Shown: one piece after another, positions 44,118 to 55,892 of the stretch
Numbering within the stretch: position 1 is the stretch's first letter
How the letters are laid out: each line of letters starts with the position of its first letter
Source: Acridotheres tristis
Taxonomy: Eukaryota > Chordata > Aves > Passeriformes > Sturnidae
Assembly: GCA_037013685.1 (NCBI GenBank)
Contig: CM072885.1
Span: forward strand, 63,591,785-63,655,784
DNA length: 64,000 bases
Direction of reading: 5' to 3'
Made by a program: the position numbers and the translations under genes
The notes under the pieces: generated by a model
Databases searched by the model: none
What the model saw: only the letters and a program-made list of their open reading frames with translations
What the model was told of the DNA's origin: nothing

Positions 44118-46002
44118 ACACCCAGGTTGAAAAGAGGCTCAGATATTGGTGCTATTCCTGGATCCCTGCTACAGTCCAATTTCTACCTCCTTCTTTTCTG
44201 CTCATTAATAGTTGCTGTTGCTTTTGCTTGAGAGTGCAGCAATTTAGAAACATATCAGACATACATATCAAAAAACCTGAGGGTTTAATATGGATTAAAT
44301 CATTGACTGTCTTCTCAGTAATGCCCAAGTCTGGCCAAGCATCAGCAGACCACTAAAAAAAAAGTATTCATGATCTTCTAGGCTTCCTCAAGACACTGCT
44401 CCCAAATCTGTCAAGGCTCTTCTGCACCCTCTGAAGTGCTGTAAAATTTATTCTCAATAAAGATTCCAGGCTGATGGTTCATCTTTTCTTACTTCCAGAA
44501 ATCTGAGCCTACCCTGAAGCTGTGGGGTTTCCATTGCAGCACCCTCCTCTGCAACTGGCCTACTCCTCACAACATCTTCTAGTAATTTTGTCTTGGCAGG
44601 TTTTCTGCAAGGAAGCAGACTACAAGAAGCAGACTTGTTCTCTTAAAACACGTCTATATGAAAAAATAGCTGGGGTCCTCTGAGTTCAAACAAATACTCC
44701 TCAACTATTTTCCTTTGTGTGGAAATCTCAGTAACTGGCTCCTCTAAAAAGCCAGAGTGCAGATGTTGAGGTATTGCTTGAAAAATTCAGCTTCTGCTGT
44801 TTCTCAGCATTGGGTGCACATGCAATCTCATGGCAACACGCACACCCAGCTGGGGCTTCAGCAGCTTCACAGGTCAAAATAAACACAATAAACCACAGAA
44901 AATTCAATACATGCTGCATGAGATACTTGCCTTCTCTTCAAGGGAAGCTCTATTTAACAGACTTTCTGCTTTATGTTTTATGATAGCATCTGTCTCATTT
45001 TATCAGGCTCTTTTTCCAGCAACATACAGAGCCTTCTGCAGCTCACTTCCGAGTTGGATTTGGTGCTCACTTGCACGGTTAAAACAACAAATTATGAAAA
45101 TGAGATGCTGGTAAGCAAGCAAGGAGTGAGATTGTCCATGTCTGCAGAGCTGACAGGGTATGGTTCCATCATGTCTATCCACCATGGGCTTACTGGTGAC
45201 ATGGACGCACACTGGAATCATTTGGATGGGAAGCAGCACTCCAGATCAATGGGATTTCCAAAACCTGGGAGAGATGCAGACATGCCCTGCAGTCTGCTGC
45301 TGTCTAGCATCCTCCACATGCCCCCAGGATTTCCATTTGTGGCAGATTTGTTATCACTGCCACCTTCTCATCTTGCTCATCTTTTCATACCAGATTGCTG
45401 GCAGTATTAAGAAATGGTAATCTCTATTTGCTAGCCACTCCATTTTTCACTTACTTTCTTTTCTTTTTACTTAGTCTTATTCTTCTTCCTCCCTTTATTG
45501 CCTTATTTTCTCAACTGTGTAACTGCATCAATATTTAAAGCTCTTTAAAGATTAAATTACACGTATAAAGGAAAGCAAGGCAGCAGGCTAAAGATATATC
45601 AATTACAATTGCCTCACAGTAACAGTAATGACAAAATACAGATCAGCTGCAGCTTCTAAAACATTTCCCCAAAAAGGATGGGTATTTCCTCTACCAGCAT
45701 TAAAGGAGAATTTCATGCCTCCATTGTGGTCTGTTTGCTTTCTTCTTTCTTCTCTTTGCTTTCTTCTTTTTCCCCTGTAACACAGAGCCCCACAGGCTTG
45801 TGTACCCAAAGGGCCAAAGACAAAACCCTCTGTTCTGTCCCTCTGTCCATCCACTGTGCATGCCCAGATTACCTGGAGCATCAACGAGTTCTCAGCTCAG
45901 GACTTGCTGTAATAGCATAACTTCATGAGGGCTATGGAGCAAGTTATTAAATACAGCTCAAAGTCAAACACACTTCTGCCCATTCTTTCCAAAATTTGCA
46001 TG

Positions 46003-46114
46003 CAGGTATAGTACAGAAAGCAGCATATCACCTTTAAATAGCATTTTACTTCCAAAGGGAAATAAATACAAAAACAAAAAAGCAAGCAAACAAACGAGAA
46101 AGTCCTTTCTTACA
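46003..46114. repeat. Unnamed dispersed repeat, copy 2
   Basis: The second copy of the repeat at 44015-44117, about 1.99 kb downstream. It reads GAAAGCAGCATATCACCTTT, then AGCATTTTACTTCC, AAAGGGAAATAAATAC and a longer CAAA-type section before AAGTCCTTTCTTACA. The copies differ by substitutions and small indels in the A-rich part, so the event is old. The minus-strand translations of both copies share FLYLFPFGS and MLFKGD, but this follows from DNA similarity and is no proof of coding. Confidence 0.75.
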
Positions 46115-49100
46115 AACTGTTTTCCACCAGCATATAGAAAGCAAAATGGAACAAGTAAAGCCATTGGGTGAAATACATCCAGTGCAGCAGACAAGCTGAA
46201 ATGTAAATACAGGCAGTTCCAGACCCAAGTGCTGGCAGGAAACTTGGTGGGTCACCTCATTTATGCCCAGGGCACACAACAGGTCCAAGCCCTTCTTCAG
46301 AAAGTCGTTTACAACTCCCCAGCTCTGTACCTGGGATAAGAAAGGACAGCTAACTTAATTCCTTTTTTATACAACATCACTGAGCTGATCCCCCTGCCAG
46401 CCTGGGGATGACACAATCCCACTGCCTGAGATTTCACCATCAATGAACTGGTTGTGTTTTCACTCAGGATGTTAACAGGGCTTGTGCAGAAAGAGAGAAC
46501 AATAGTCTACATATACTAACTCTGGCTCTTCACATAGTCTCACTAAACAGTTTTGAAACATCATTGAGCAGCTGCCACCCAGGACTCACCTTTCAAGAAG
46601 TGAAGTCCTGCCACATTCCATCTTTCCAAGCCACTCAATCCCACTGCCCAGGTGCAGAGAACCCACCTGCCCATCCATGTTTATCAGCCAGTCAGAAAAC
46701 AAGAAAGAAACGTTTTTAGCATTGGGGATGGAAGTTCCCCCAGCAGACACCAAACAACATCTGTGCCAAGTCAGATAATCAATGGAATGGTTGGGAAATG
46801 TCATCCCATACTGGTTTTGTCTAGAAGTATAAATTCACATTAAAGACAAGGCTCAATTCAAATGTCCTGCTACTTTCAGAAACCCAGTTCGTGTTTGCAG
46901 GTGACTGGTGCTGTCTGTGCCAACCTGCTTTACTCTTCCTGACAGCACTTCACTCCTCACACCCCCACTGTGCTGCCCAGACCTGGTGCTGTCCATCAAT
47001 TCTCATTACAGGGTGGGAGATGCTTTTTGAAAGTCACTATCACAGAGAGAAGAGACTGCCATGAAGCTAAAACACGCACAAGAACAGGGCAAGCTATACA
47101 GAAATTTTCTCAAAGGTGCAAAAATAGGAAGCTGGGAATAAGTTACTTGGAAGCTAAGCCTAACCTGGACCTAACCTGGATTTTGAAGACAAAAAAGGGC
47201 CAAATGCCAGTGAGAAAATTTCTTGAAGGCTTCCCCCAAGGGCCTTTGGACCACTTTGGTCACAGTCTGGTGGCTCCTTGGGGTTACTTGCAGCTGCAAT
47301 AATTCTCAGTGTTTTCCCAGTATTGTGTTACAAAATATTGTCACACGAGATTCCCAGCGGCCATGGGGCATCACACAGCTGTAGAGGCACAGGGAGACAG
47401 AATTTCACAGCAGACACAGGGTAATTGCTGCATTTCAATGAGCAGGGCATAACAAAGTCTCTCTGGTAGAATGAAATTACTGATGTCACTAACAGAGGTA
47501 AAATGCAATTGGGTAGGAAGGAAAGAAATCCTCTCCACACAGGATTTTCAGTGGCTTTGAGGTTAAAAGAAAGGGGAAAACAAAAAAAGACGTTTAAAAT
47601 TCTAAAACTCAATGTGTTCAGTATACTGACATATTCAGCTGGGAAGTATTTGTAGCTCTGTGTCCTGGAATTCATCTTTATTGGAAAAAATTAGGAAGGA
47701 GGAGGTTTTTACAGCTGAAAGATGGGATCTGAATCAGCAATGCAGCCAGCCTCAGATGTAAAAAATAGGCAAACAATATAACATCAGTGTATTTTGGTTT
47801 ACCTACCACAGCAGCCTGGAGGAAGAGGAGTCTCTGTAACTTCTTGGCCCCCGGGGTTTTACAAAGGGTACATTTAAGCTTTTTGCCCTAACCTCTAAGT
47901 TAAAAGAAAATCTACACTGCAGCCTCTAGCCTTCCAGAGCTCCTGATGGAAAAAAGGCCACTGAGTTCACCAATGCTCCCTGGGATTTGCTCCTGACAGC
48001 TTAGAAACTGCAGGTTTGTGTGCCTGCTTTGCACTAGAGCACAAGGAGCCAAGTGCAAGGGTCATGCTCTGCAGATGGTGCCAGATGGATGGCAGACAAA
48101 CTCTTCATTTTCCTGTCCAGGACAGCCACTAAGCTTTTGCTTTCTGGTCAAAGTTGCAAGGCAAGCAACAAGAGCCAATTTACCAGCTAGAGGGATGTGT
48201 TTTTCCAGTGCCAGTCCAGGTCTTAAGTTTGTTTATTCTCCTCACGTAGCACAACTGGCAGAAGTAACAGAGTGAGATCAAAAGGAAAAGAAACTACATG
48301 CGAAAAGATGAAGTATGAAATAACGCTGGTAACAGACAAGCTGCAATTCATGATCAAAGGAATGAATCTGGCCCCAACTATATAAATAAAGAAGTATCTT
48401 CCCCCATTTCTGAAAGGAAGAATTTGTTGTTTGCCCTCATATCACGCAATCCTTTCAAGTGCAGCTATACTTAGGTAGCTGAAAGGAAAAAAAAGTAACA
48501 GTACCTCAAATTTTGTCTATTTTGCTTTAATCATCATGAAAGAGGATTCTCCTGGGATCTCACTGCTTTCCCATTCATGTTATGTATAATCCACAAAATA
48601 AATAATCAAACCCCAGAGCATTTTCCATTCCACCTAAACAAGGAGAGTGTCAAAACAAGGTCTCCTGACCATTACCAGCTCAAAGCAAAGGGTCCTCAGC
48701 AGCCAGATCAGCACTGCATGCCCCACACATTTCCCCTCCACAGTCACAGGGTGGATCTGTGAGACAGAAAATGTCCCATCACCATCTCCCAGGGAAGCAC
48801 CCACCCCATGGGGCTTCCTGGTCCCTTGAATTCAGCTGGAGCAAGAGGCTCAGAGAGGGCTTGATGAGCAGATGGTGGAATGGTGAAAGCACATGGAAAA
48901 AAATGGTTTTCCATCCATACAAACTGACCTCAAAGCCTGAGAAAGGACAAGTGCCTCAAGCCTCTCACTCTCTCACACATGAGCAGCTCTGCAATGAGAA
49001 GGCTGCCTCTAGGTCTGCTGCTGATGCTCAGGTGAGCAAAGATATACCCCACTGGAGTCCTGCAGTGCCTCCACCTAGGAATGGACTTTTAGGCCCCAGG

Positions 49101-51926
49101 GAAAAGAAAATATTTTCCCTGCTTGAAAAAGAAAAAAAAAAAAAAGAATTTACTATTCAAACAAAGGCAAATCAAAAGAAATACAAATTTTCACTTCAGG
49201 TTTTAAAGTCTCAAACACCATTTGCCTGCCATCTGATTTATTAATGACACACAGCACTGTGTCATGCCCAAGACCAGGAAGCAGCAGAGTTTCTGTGACA
49301 CATGCCAGGCCTGAATGAGTTGTTGATTTCCCCCCTCTCCCTTTACCCCAGGCCAGAAATGGGTCCAGGCCCATCTCCCAAATTCAGGAGAGGTTAAAGC
49401 CAGAGGCAGCACCAGCACCACCTTCCTTGGTGTGTGCAGATGTCTTGTGCTCTGACCTTTTGTGTCAGTCAGAAAAATGTTACAGCATTTCCTGCTGAAA
49501 TGGATGGCCTCCCAGCACACCTGAGCAGGGAGATTTTGCACAGAGAAGTGCATCAGCCTGACACCAGCAATGACTAATGGGCACTCTGCAAAGCTGAGCA
49601 TTCAAAGCCTTTGTGCTCCCACGGGAAGGACCAATCTTTGCAAGACCTGGGCTCATACTTTTCTTTTACTGACAATCCAATGTGCAGAAAACTTTCAAAG
49701 TCCAGGAGAAAAGGTGGAAGATTTTAGATTCTGTCTTGTTTTTCAATGTCAGCTTTGAAATACAAAGAATGTCCTCATGGAACAGAAATTTCCATGCAAT
49801 TTGATGGTTGCATGCCAAGAGTTTTCGGTGTGATTGTTCCTGAACAGAAGGTGAACGTCAGGAAGCACATTAAAGGGAAATGTGCCAGAATCATTGGAAT
49901 TAGTTCCTCTGTTCTTGCTGACAATGGCCAAAATCTGAACTACTTGACTCTACACCTCCAGAAAGAAAACAGCTCCTCTGGCAATCTCTGCTGTGCTAGC
50001 AGGTCAAAAAGTTTAGTTTAGCTCTTCTTCCCTCCTCTATTATCTCTTACCCATTTAAATAAACCACTCTGAGGCATCTGCTATTTTTTGAGGTTGCACT
50101 TGACTTCAGGGGAGCTCCCACTTCCATACAAGCCCCTTGCCAATTACTGTCACACCAATCATTCCAGCATAAATTTGGACTGGATATATTTTCATAAACT
50201 TTTCCTTTATGTACATTGGTCACCTGATAAATAATTGGAAAGCAACAAGTGACTGCTGGTACCCAGGTTCGTGGTTGTGCTCAGGTTTGGAGTTTGTTTC
50301 CTATGGCAGACTACAGCTACTGCTGTAAGATAATATTTAAAAAAACATTTCCTACTTGATAGGATTGAAGAGAAAATACTGTTCAAGCTCAGGCAGAGAG
50401 AAGACATTGTGAGATGGGACAGGGTTTATGTTGTAGAGGGACAATATGGAGGCAGAAGGTGGGAAATGGAATAAAGAAACAATAGAGCCCCCATTTTTCC
50501 CCTTTCTGTGTGATGAATACAAGACACTCATTTTTGCTTTAATAATAAATGTTTGTATTTCACATCGTGCCCTTCTACTAATGAACATTTCTAAATGAAA
50601 CACCCCAATTCATTGAAAAGGTTTTTGTTCTTATCTAATGGGTTTTTTTGTCAGTTTTTTCTTTAAAAAAGAGAATACCACCAAAAACACATCGTTAGAG
50701 AAAAAACTCCCTCAGCTTGATTACTGAGGCCCTTCAGTTAAAACAACTTTTGCACACTTCAATAATTCCCTCCCAACTCATGCAAAATATTGATAAGAGA
50801 CATTATCTTTAAAATTATCCTTGACACAACTTTCTTTTTTTTCATTCAACACACATTTAATGCACTTTCTCTAAGAAGCAGCAAAAGAGAATGATTTTTA
50901 TTCATGGTCTTGTCTCTTCACCCACTCGTATTAAAAGTCCATGAATGGCAATGTTGGTGCCACTGGTTTAAAAAAAAAAAAACAGAAAAGAAAATAAAGC
51001 TTGACAGAAACCCAAAACAAAAACTGAGACACTTTTTGTTACTGACAGCAATCTGAGCAGAGCTGCAGCCCCCACCCAGCAGCCAACTTGACCTGTGCAA
51101 CCAACTGAGGGACCAGAGACGAGTCCTTCTGAAATGCCACACTTCTCCTTAACCTGGAATTTGACTGCATTATAGCATTTATAATTCCTTGGTTTTATAT
51201 CTGCCTGCCTGCTCTAAGACCTTGGAGATACAAGATTATAATAAAAGATTATAATCCTTCCTGCAAAACTGAACTCTTTGGAACTTGCTGCACCAAAATA
51301 GTCCAACCTCGATTAGTAATTCATCTGCCCAAGGAAGGAACAATATTTGCCTTACAATGCAACTTTGGGGACTGATTTTTATTGCCTGGAATGTGTAAAT
51401 AAGTATTCACAAAATGGCAAAATGTAAGGCATATCCTGGCAGGCTAATTTTAGAAAATTAAATTATCAAGTTTTAACATTAAATCTAAAGCAGCACAGGA
51501 TGAGGCAGAGACACAATAATGTCACAATTTTAAAATGTATTTGCTCTTTAAAGCAAAATTTTACTTTTGTAATCTGTCCATTCAAGGAGTTTGGAGAAAT
51601 ATTCATGCACACAGTCTGACAGCTGAATCACTTCCTTTTGCTGTGCATCCCTTTTGCTTTTTCTGTATTATTCACTACCACAGAGACACGGTGATTTAAC
51701 ATTAATTTAATTTACATATATTAAATGTGCTCAGAGTATTTGCACAGCTTGACTAGAACTATGGGACCAGCTTTTCAAATTCAGATAAAATTTCCAAATT
51801 CATGGCAAAGCCCACAGGATGCAGTTATTTTGCTAAGCTGGCTGTGGAACAGAGTCACTTCTTAACTCCCCAAATTTAACTATTCATGGAGAGTTAATTA
51901 CTTCTGTTCTGCATATCAGCAACAGC

Positions 51927-52463
51927 TGACAAGCCTTATGCATTAGCGTATTTTTCCTTTGTCAGACCCTTGCTCTGCATCTGTGCATTCCTCAAAGCTT
52001 TTCAGAAAGTTTCTGCGTTGATCAGTAGAGTTTTCCTTTTGAAAATCATACAATTGGACGATTACAAAAAAAGACTGTCATGTTTTGAGAGCAGAGGAAT
52101 CTGGACTTTCACAGTCACCTTTTTGCTGCTTGCATCAGTGTAGGTCCAGGTCTGTAATGCTGACTGTTCCAGATCCCATTCCCTGTGTCCCCACACCAGT
52201 GAGGGAGGGGGTAAGCTGGGAAGGAGGGAGGAGGGGGGAAGGGGTTTTTAAGGATTTGTTTTTCTTCTCATTATTCTGCTCTGATTGTATCAATTTAATA
52301 AATTCAATACCTCTGCTTCAAACCTGTTTTGGCCATGACAGTATTTGATGAGAGATCTCTCTCCCAGTGCTTATCTCAGCTCATGAACCCTGGGTTGTGT
52401 TTCCTTTCCCCTGCCCAGCTGGGGCTTTGGTGGGTGCCTGGAATCCAGCCAGGATCCACCACA
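51927..52463 (+). mobile_element. Probable ERV LTR (plus strand)
   Basis: The 3' half resembles a bird LTR I recall: CTGATTGTATCAATTTAATAAATT (AATAAA at 52297-52302), CCTGTTTTGGCCATGACAGT, GATCTCTCTCCCAGTGCTTATCTCA, then GCTTTGGTGGGTGCCTGG and ATCCACCACA at the end. If the LTR ends at 52463, the next five bases ACAGC (52464-52468) match ACAGC at 51922-51926 before a TG at 51927. That would give a 537-bp TG...CA element with a 5-bp duplication. A different 5' limit (for example TGTCATGTTTTGAG at 52076) is also possible, so the left boundary is tentative. No internal retroviral frame follows. Confidence 0.58.
52203..52244 (+). other. Potential G-quadruplex tract in LTR
   Basis: Six G-runs of three or more (3, 5, 3, 3, 6 and 4 G) with loops of 1-6 bases meet the usual G3+N1-7 rule. 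The tract lies about 50 bases before the LTR poly(A) signal. Confidence 0.7.
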
Positions 52464-55400
52464 ACAGCACTGGCAACCAAGAGCCAGCTTTAGTAGAAGG
52501 CTAAAGCCACCAACCTATAAGGAATGGATGTGAAGGAGATTGGGGAATCTCAGAACGTTGCCAGGGTCCTAGGTGTCTGTAATAGCAGGAACATGTATGA
52601 TTTAATGCACAGAATAACCTAGACTAGCCACACTCCATTTTAGTACAGAAAGGCAGAAGGGAATTGGTGTAGTCTTTGCCAGTCTCACCTGAGGAAACTG
52701 TGGTTTTGGTCTCCAAACGTGGTGATGTTTTCACTCTGAATCACAGTGAGTAGGACACACAGGCACCACTATCTACTGGGTTAAGTTATAGCCCAAAGAA
52801 AAATAAATTCCTTTTTAGTTTCAGCAAGCAACCAGATGGAGCTTAAAGCGTGGACTAGTAAACTATCAGTATGATGGAAACAGCAAACCAGTCTGCTTCT
52901 GCAGCTCCTCAAAAATACTTATACATGAGCCACAAGTTCTGTTTTCTATTTACATGGAATACTCTGTTGTGTTATAAAATCTCTTGTATAAATTTACGAA
53001 GTTCTATCATGATTTCAAGTCCTTTTCCTTAGCAATTTTTCGGGTTGTGTGTTGTGTCCCCCAACTTCCTCAAACTTCATCTTTGAAACCTTCTACTCAG
53101 CAAATTGGTGGCATACGAATTGAAGCAGTTCATTCTGTGCCAGTAGCACTCCTTCAATTGTTACTTTTTAAATTCAGTAATTTTGAAATTCCAGATGTGT
53201 GGTGGCCAGCCTCTTTCACGTCTGCCAGTAAAGAAAATTGGAACAAGCAGCAGAATCCCAAGTACAGCCACTCCCTAAACTAAAGCACATCAAAACCACT
53301 TTGTCAGGGGGATCAAAACAAAGTGGTACAAGTACAGTAAGAGGCAAACACAGCTATAGAACTGTGTATGACTCATTAACTGACTACTGCAAATAGCAGA
53401 AATTTAACCAATAGCCTACTAAGAAGTCAAAAGCCTTAAAAGTCGGCTGCAAATGTTTAAAAAAATAAAAGGTGAAATTTGAAATTCCTATAATAACAGC
53501 AAAGCTGAAATATCCCTGTGTTGTCGACACAGTTTCCAGCAATCTAAATCAAAGCCCCATACTAGCTACTATGAAAAATGTTAACTCTATCCCAGAAAAA
53601 ACAGCACAGTCCTGAAGGAGAATACCAACATTTCCCTGTTCTCTGTATTTTCTTCAGTAGAATCACCTACATCAACCTCCGGCCAACCAATACATTCAGA
53701 TCCACCATCTTATCACCTTTTCAAATTAAACAATTCATAAAGCAAGCGAGAAACCATCCCCTGTTGTGCTGTGTAGGCATCAGAGAGGTTCAGTATATTC
53801 CAAACATGCTCTTACAGCTGGCTTAGGAAGCAAACTTTTGGGGCTGTGACTTTGCCCAGAGGAAGGGCTGCAAAGGCAGGGACACAGAGCTGGATGTGCA
53901 CTGCTCCTGCCTGAGGCAGAGAAGCTTTGCAAGAGAAGACAAGCTTCACTTATTTTAGGAAGAGGGTACGCATGTGAAAATGAAGAATGGCATGTATTAA
54001 AAGGAAATTGTGAGGGTGAGTAGGAAAGCAACACGAGCTGGCAGATGAAGCGCCAAGAAGATTTGCTAATGAGCCATCAGCTACTGCCAAGGTGAGTGGT
54101 GGGGGAAGCACAGTGCCCCTGAGTTATCACCTTTGTCTCAGCTCGCTTCTCCCAAACTTCTTTTCTTCATCTCCCCTCCATCAAAAGAGTCCTGAGGGAC
54201 TGCAGAGCACAAAGCTTGGCAGCCAGGCAATCCTGCCACTGGAGCACCGACAGCTCAGAGACGACTTCTCCATGCAAGCTTGGGAGACTTCTGCATTCCA
54301 GCATGAAGCCGAGCTTGATTTTTGGTTGCCTACATGGGCACCATCCTTCAGTAAATCCAGCGTGAAGCCTGGCAGACCTTCTCCTTCACTAAGGCTTCCT
54401 CTCTATTCAAGCTTTTATTTCTCCCATCTCAAGCTGGATATGCAGGAGGAACCACGAATGAGAAATCCATTTATTAAACTGTGTTAATAAAACTTACTGT
54501 GTCACGTGTCATCTGTGTTTGTGTACTGAAAGCAAATGGTGAAAGAATTAAATTGATGTTCTGTAATGTCAGTTTGTGCTAAATAATACTCCATGGTAAA
54601 GGTGTTACTTAAAAAGTGATTGGAAAATCTAACACTAAAGCAGTTGACCAAGTTCTGCTTAAGCACCAGTTAAAAATTAGGAAATAAATGTATGATTTAA
54701 AATATATTTATAAAATTCTTTCATCTGTATTTTCCATTTAGCCCATACTTGGGATGAAGAGCACTCTTGAAAGTTGAAATTACTGTCTACTAAAAGCATT
54801 GGTCTCAGAGAATTTTATCTAAGCATGTTTTTAGGTCAGAGTTATCACTCTTTTTTTTAAAGCAAAATAGATCTAATTTCCCATTTACAAAGCCCAGTCC
54901 CTGCTTGATTTGCAGTCCAGACTTTGCAGCATTGTGGTAAATCATGAGAAAGAGAGAGATAAAACCACTGGAAACAAAAGGAAAACCAGTTTTGTTTCAC
55001 TGTGTTAGGAGCGGGAAAGACAAGGAAATAACAGGCGAAATAGGAAAGGCAGGGCAGAGAGAACAAAAATTTCTCCTGGCTCCCTGCTTTTCAATGGCTA
55101 TGAACAGCCCCTCCTGTCTATCCAAAAACACTGCAGAGGGATTCCTGAGTCCCACAGGACATCAGCTGTGCAAAGATGGGGCGTGAACACAGGGTGAGTG
55201 ACTGTCTTTGTATCTTCATGGATTCAAACAGCCTCCATGCCCACTCCACTTCCCAGGCTGCATCCCAGACCCCTAGAGCACGGCTCTGGCCTTTCTGGCA
55301 GCCCTCTTCTTCACCTGCTCTCTCCCCTAAATTTAGGCAGGAACTTACAGCAGAGCCAGCTGGATTGCCACTCAATCCCTTTCAGGAAGAGAGCCTTTAA

Positions 55401-55558
55401 AAAACTATTGATCACCACCCCCTGCAGGAGAGGACTGCAGGTGGAGGTTCTTTAAAGCAAAATAATGGCTCAGTTTCCCACTGAGTGGTATTCTCCTGTC
55501 TCCAGGGAATGTGTGCAAAAAACAAAAAGCACCCCAATTTCACTCTACAATTTCCATC
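52464..55558. other. Intergenic stretch with possible transcript end
   Basis: About 3.1 kb. It has a consensus splice donor CCAAG|GTGAGT at 54091/54092 and a canonical poly(A) signal with GT-rich downstream sequence at 54486, which together hint at a non-coding transcript. The 131-codon frame between them starts at GTG and is not credible as protein. There is no named repeat after the LTR. Confidence 0.45.
54486..54491 (+). terminator. Candidate poly(A) signal of unknown transcript
   Basis: AATAAA is followed, 7-35 bases on, by a GT-rich element (TGTGTCACGTGTCATCTGTG). This is a better match to a cleavage/polyadenylation site than the SHISAL1 signal. No gene is known to end here. Confidence 0.4.
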
Positions 55559-55892
55559 TTTTTATGATGCCAGCTCCCCTTTTACCTGTGTGATATGACT
55601 CCTTCTTCCTCAGTGATTCCAGAATTCCTACTACTTTTATGATGCCCAACTCCCTTGAACGTCCAGGGTGGCAGAAACCCTCTTACCTCTGTGGGGACTT
55701 CCTCAACAATGCCAGACTGTCTCCATCCTCTCTGATTACCTCCACCCTCTATGAAGCCAGAATCTTTCCCCTGTGATTCCAGACTCTTTCCATCTGCTAT
55801 GGTGCCACGTTCCCTCCATCATTTGTGATGGCAGAACTCCCTCCTTTTTGATACCAGACTATCTCCACCCTCTACAATATCAGACTCCATCT
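55559..55892. repeat. Degenerate ~25-bp minisatellite (about 13 units)
   Basis: A phrase close to TNTGATGCCAGACTCCCTCCA recurs across 330 bases. Its GAT/GCC-like anchors fall near 55565, 55592, 55615, 55641, 55668, 55706, 55732, 55753, 55775, 55801, 55827, 55850 and 55875, spacing mostly 21-27 bases. Units have diverged strongly, so the array is old. The + strand is pyrimidine-rich. No open frame runs through all units. Confidence 0.8.

Larger units (their letters stand above)
42429..51926. other. Intergenic stretch with paired unknown repeats
   Basis: About 9.5 kb without a supported gene. It contains the large A-rich tract (42739-42866), two copies of an unnamed ~100-bp repeat (44015-44117 and 46003-46114), a pyrimidine-rich patch (about 45430-45520) and an A-run at about 49133-49145. 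Open frames such as 48759-49244 start at GTG and pass through the A-run, so they are dismissed. Confidence 0.55.

Noticed and set aside
48759..49244. A 161-codon plus-strand frame with a Lys-rich end
   Set aside because: It starts at GTG and its Lys run is simply a poly(A) stretch read as AAA codons.
54092..54487. A 131-codon plus-strand frame ending at the poly(A) signal
   Set aside because: It starts at GTG, which is part of a splice-donor consensus; no domain. The non-coding transcript idea is kept separately.
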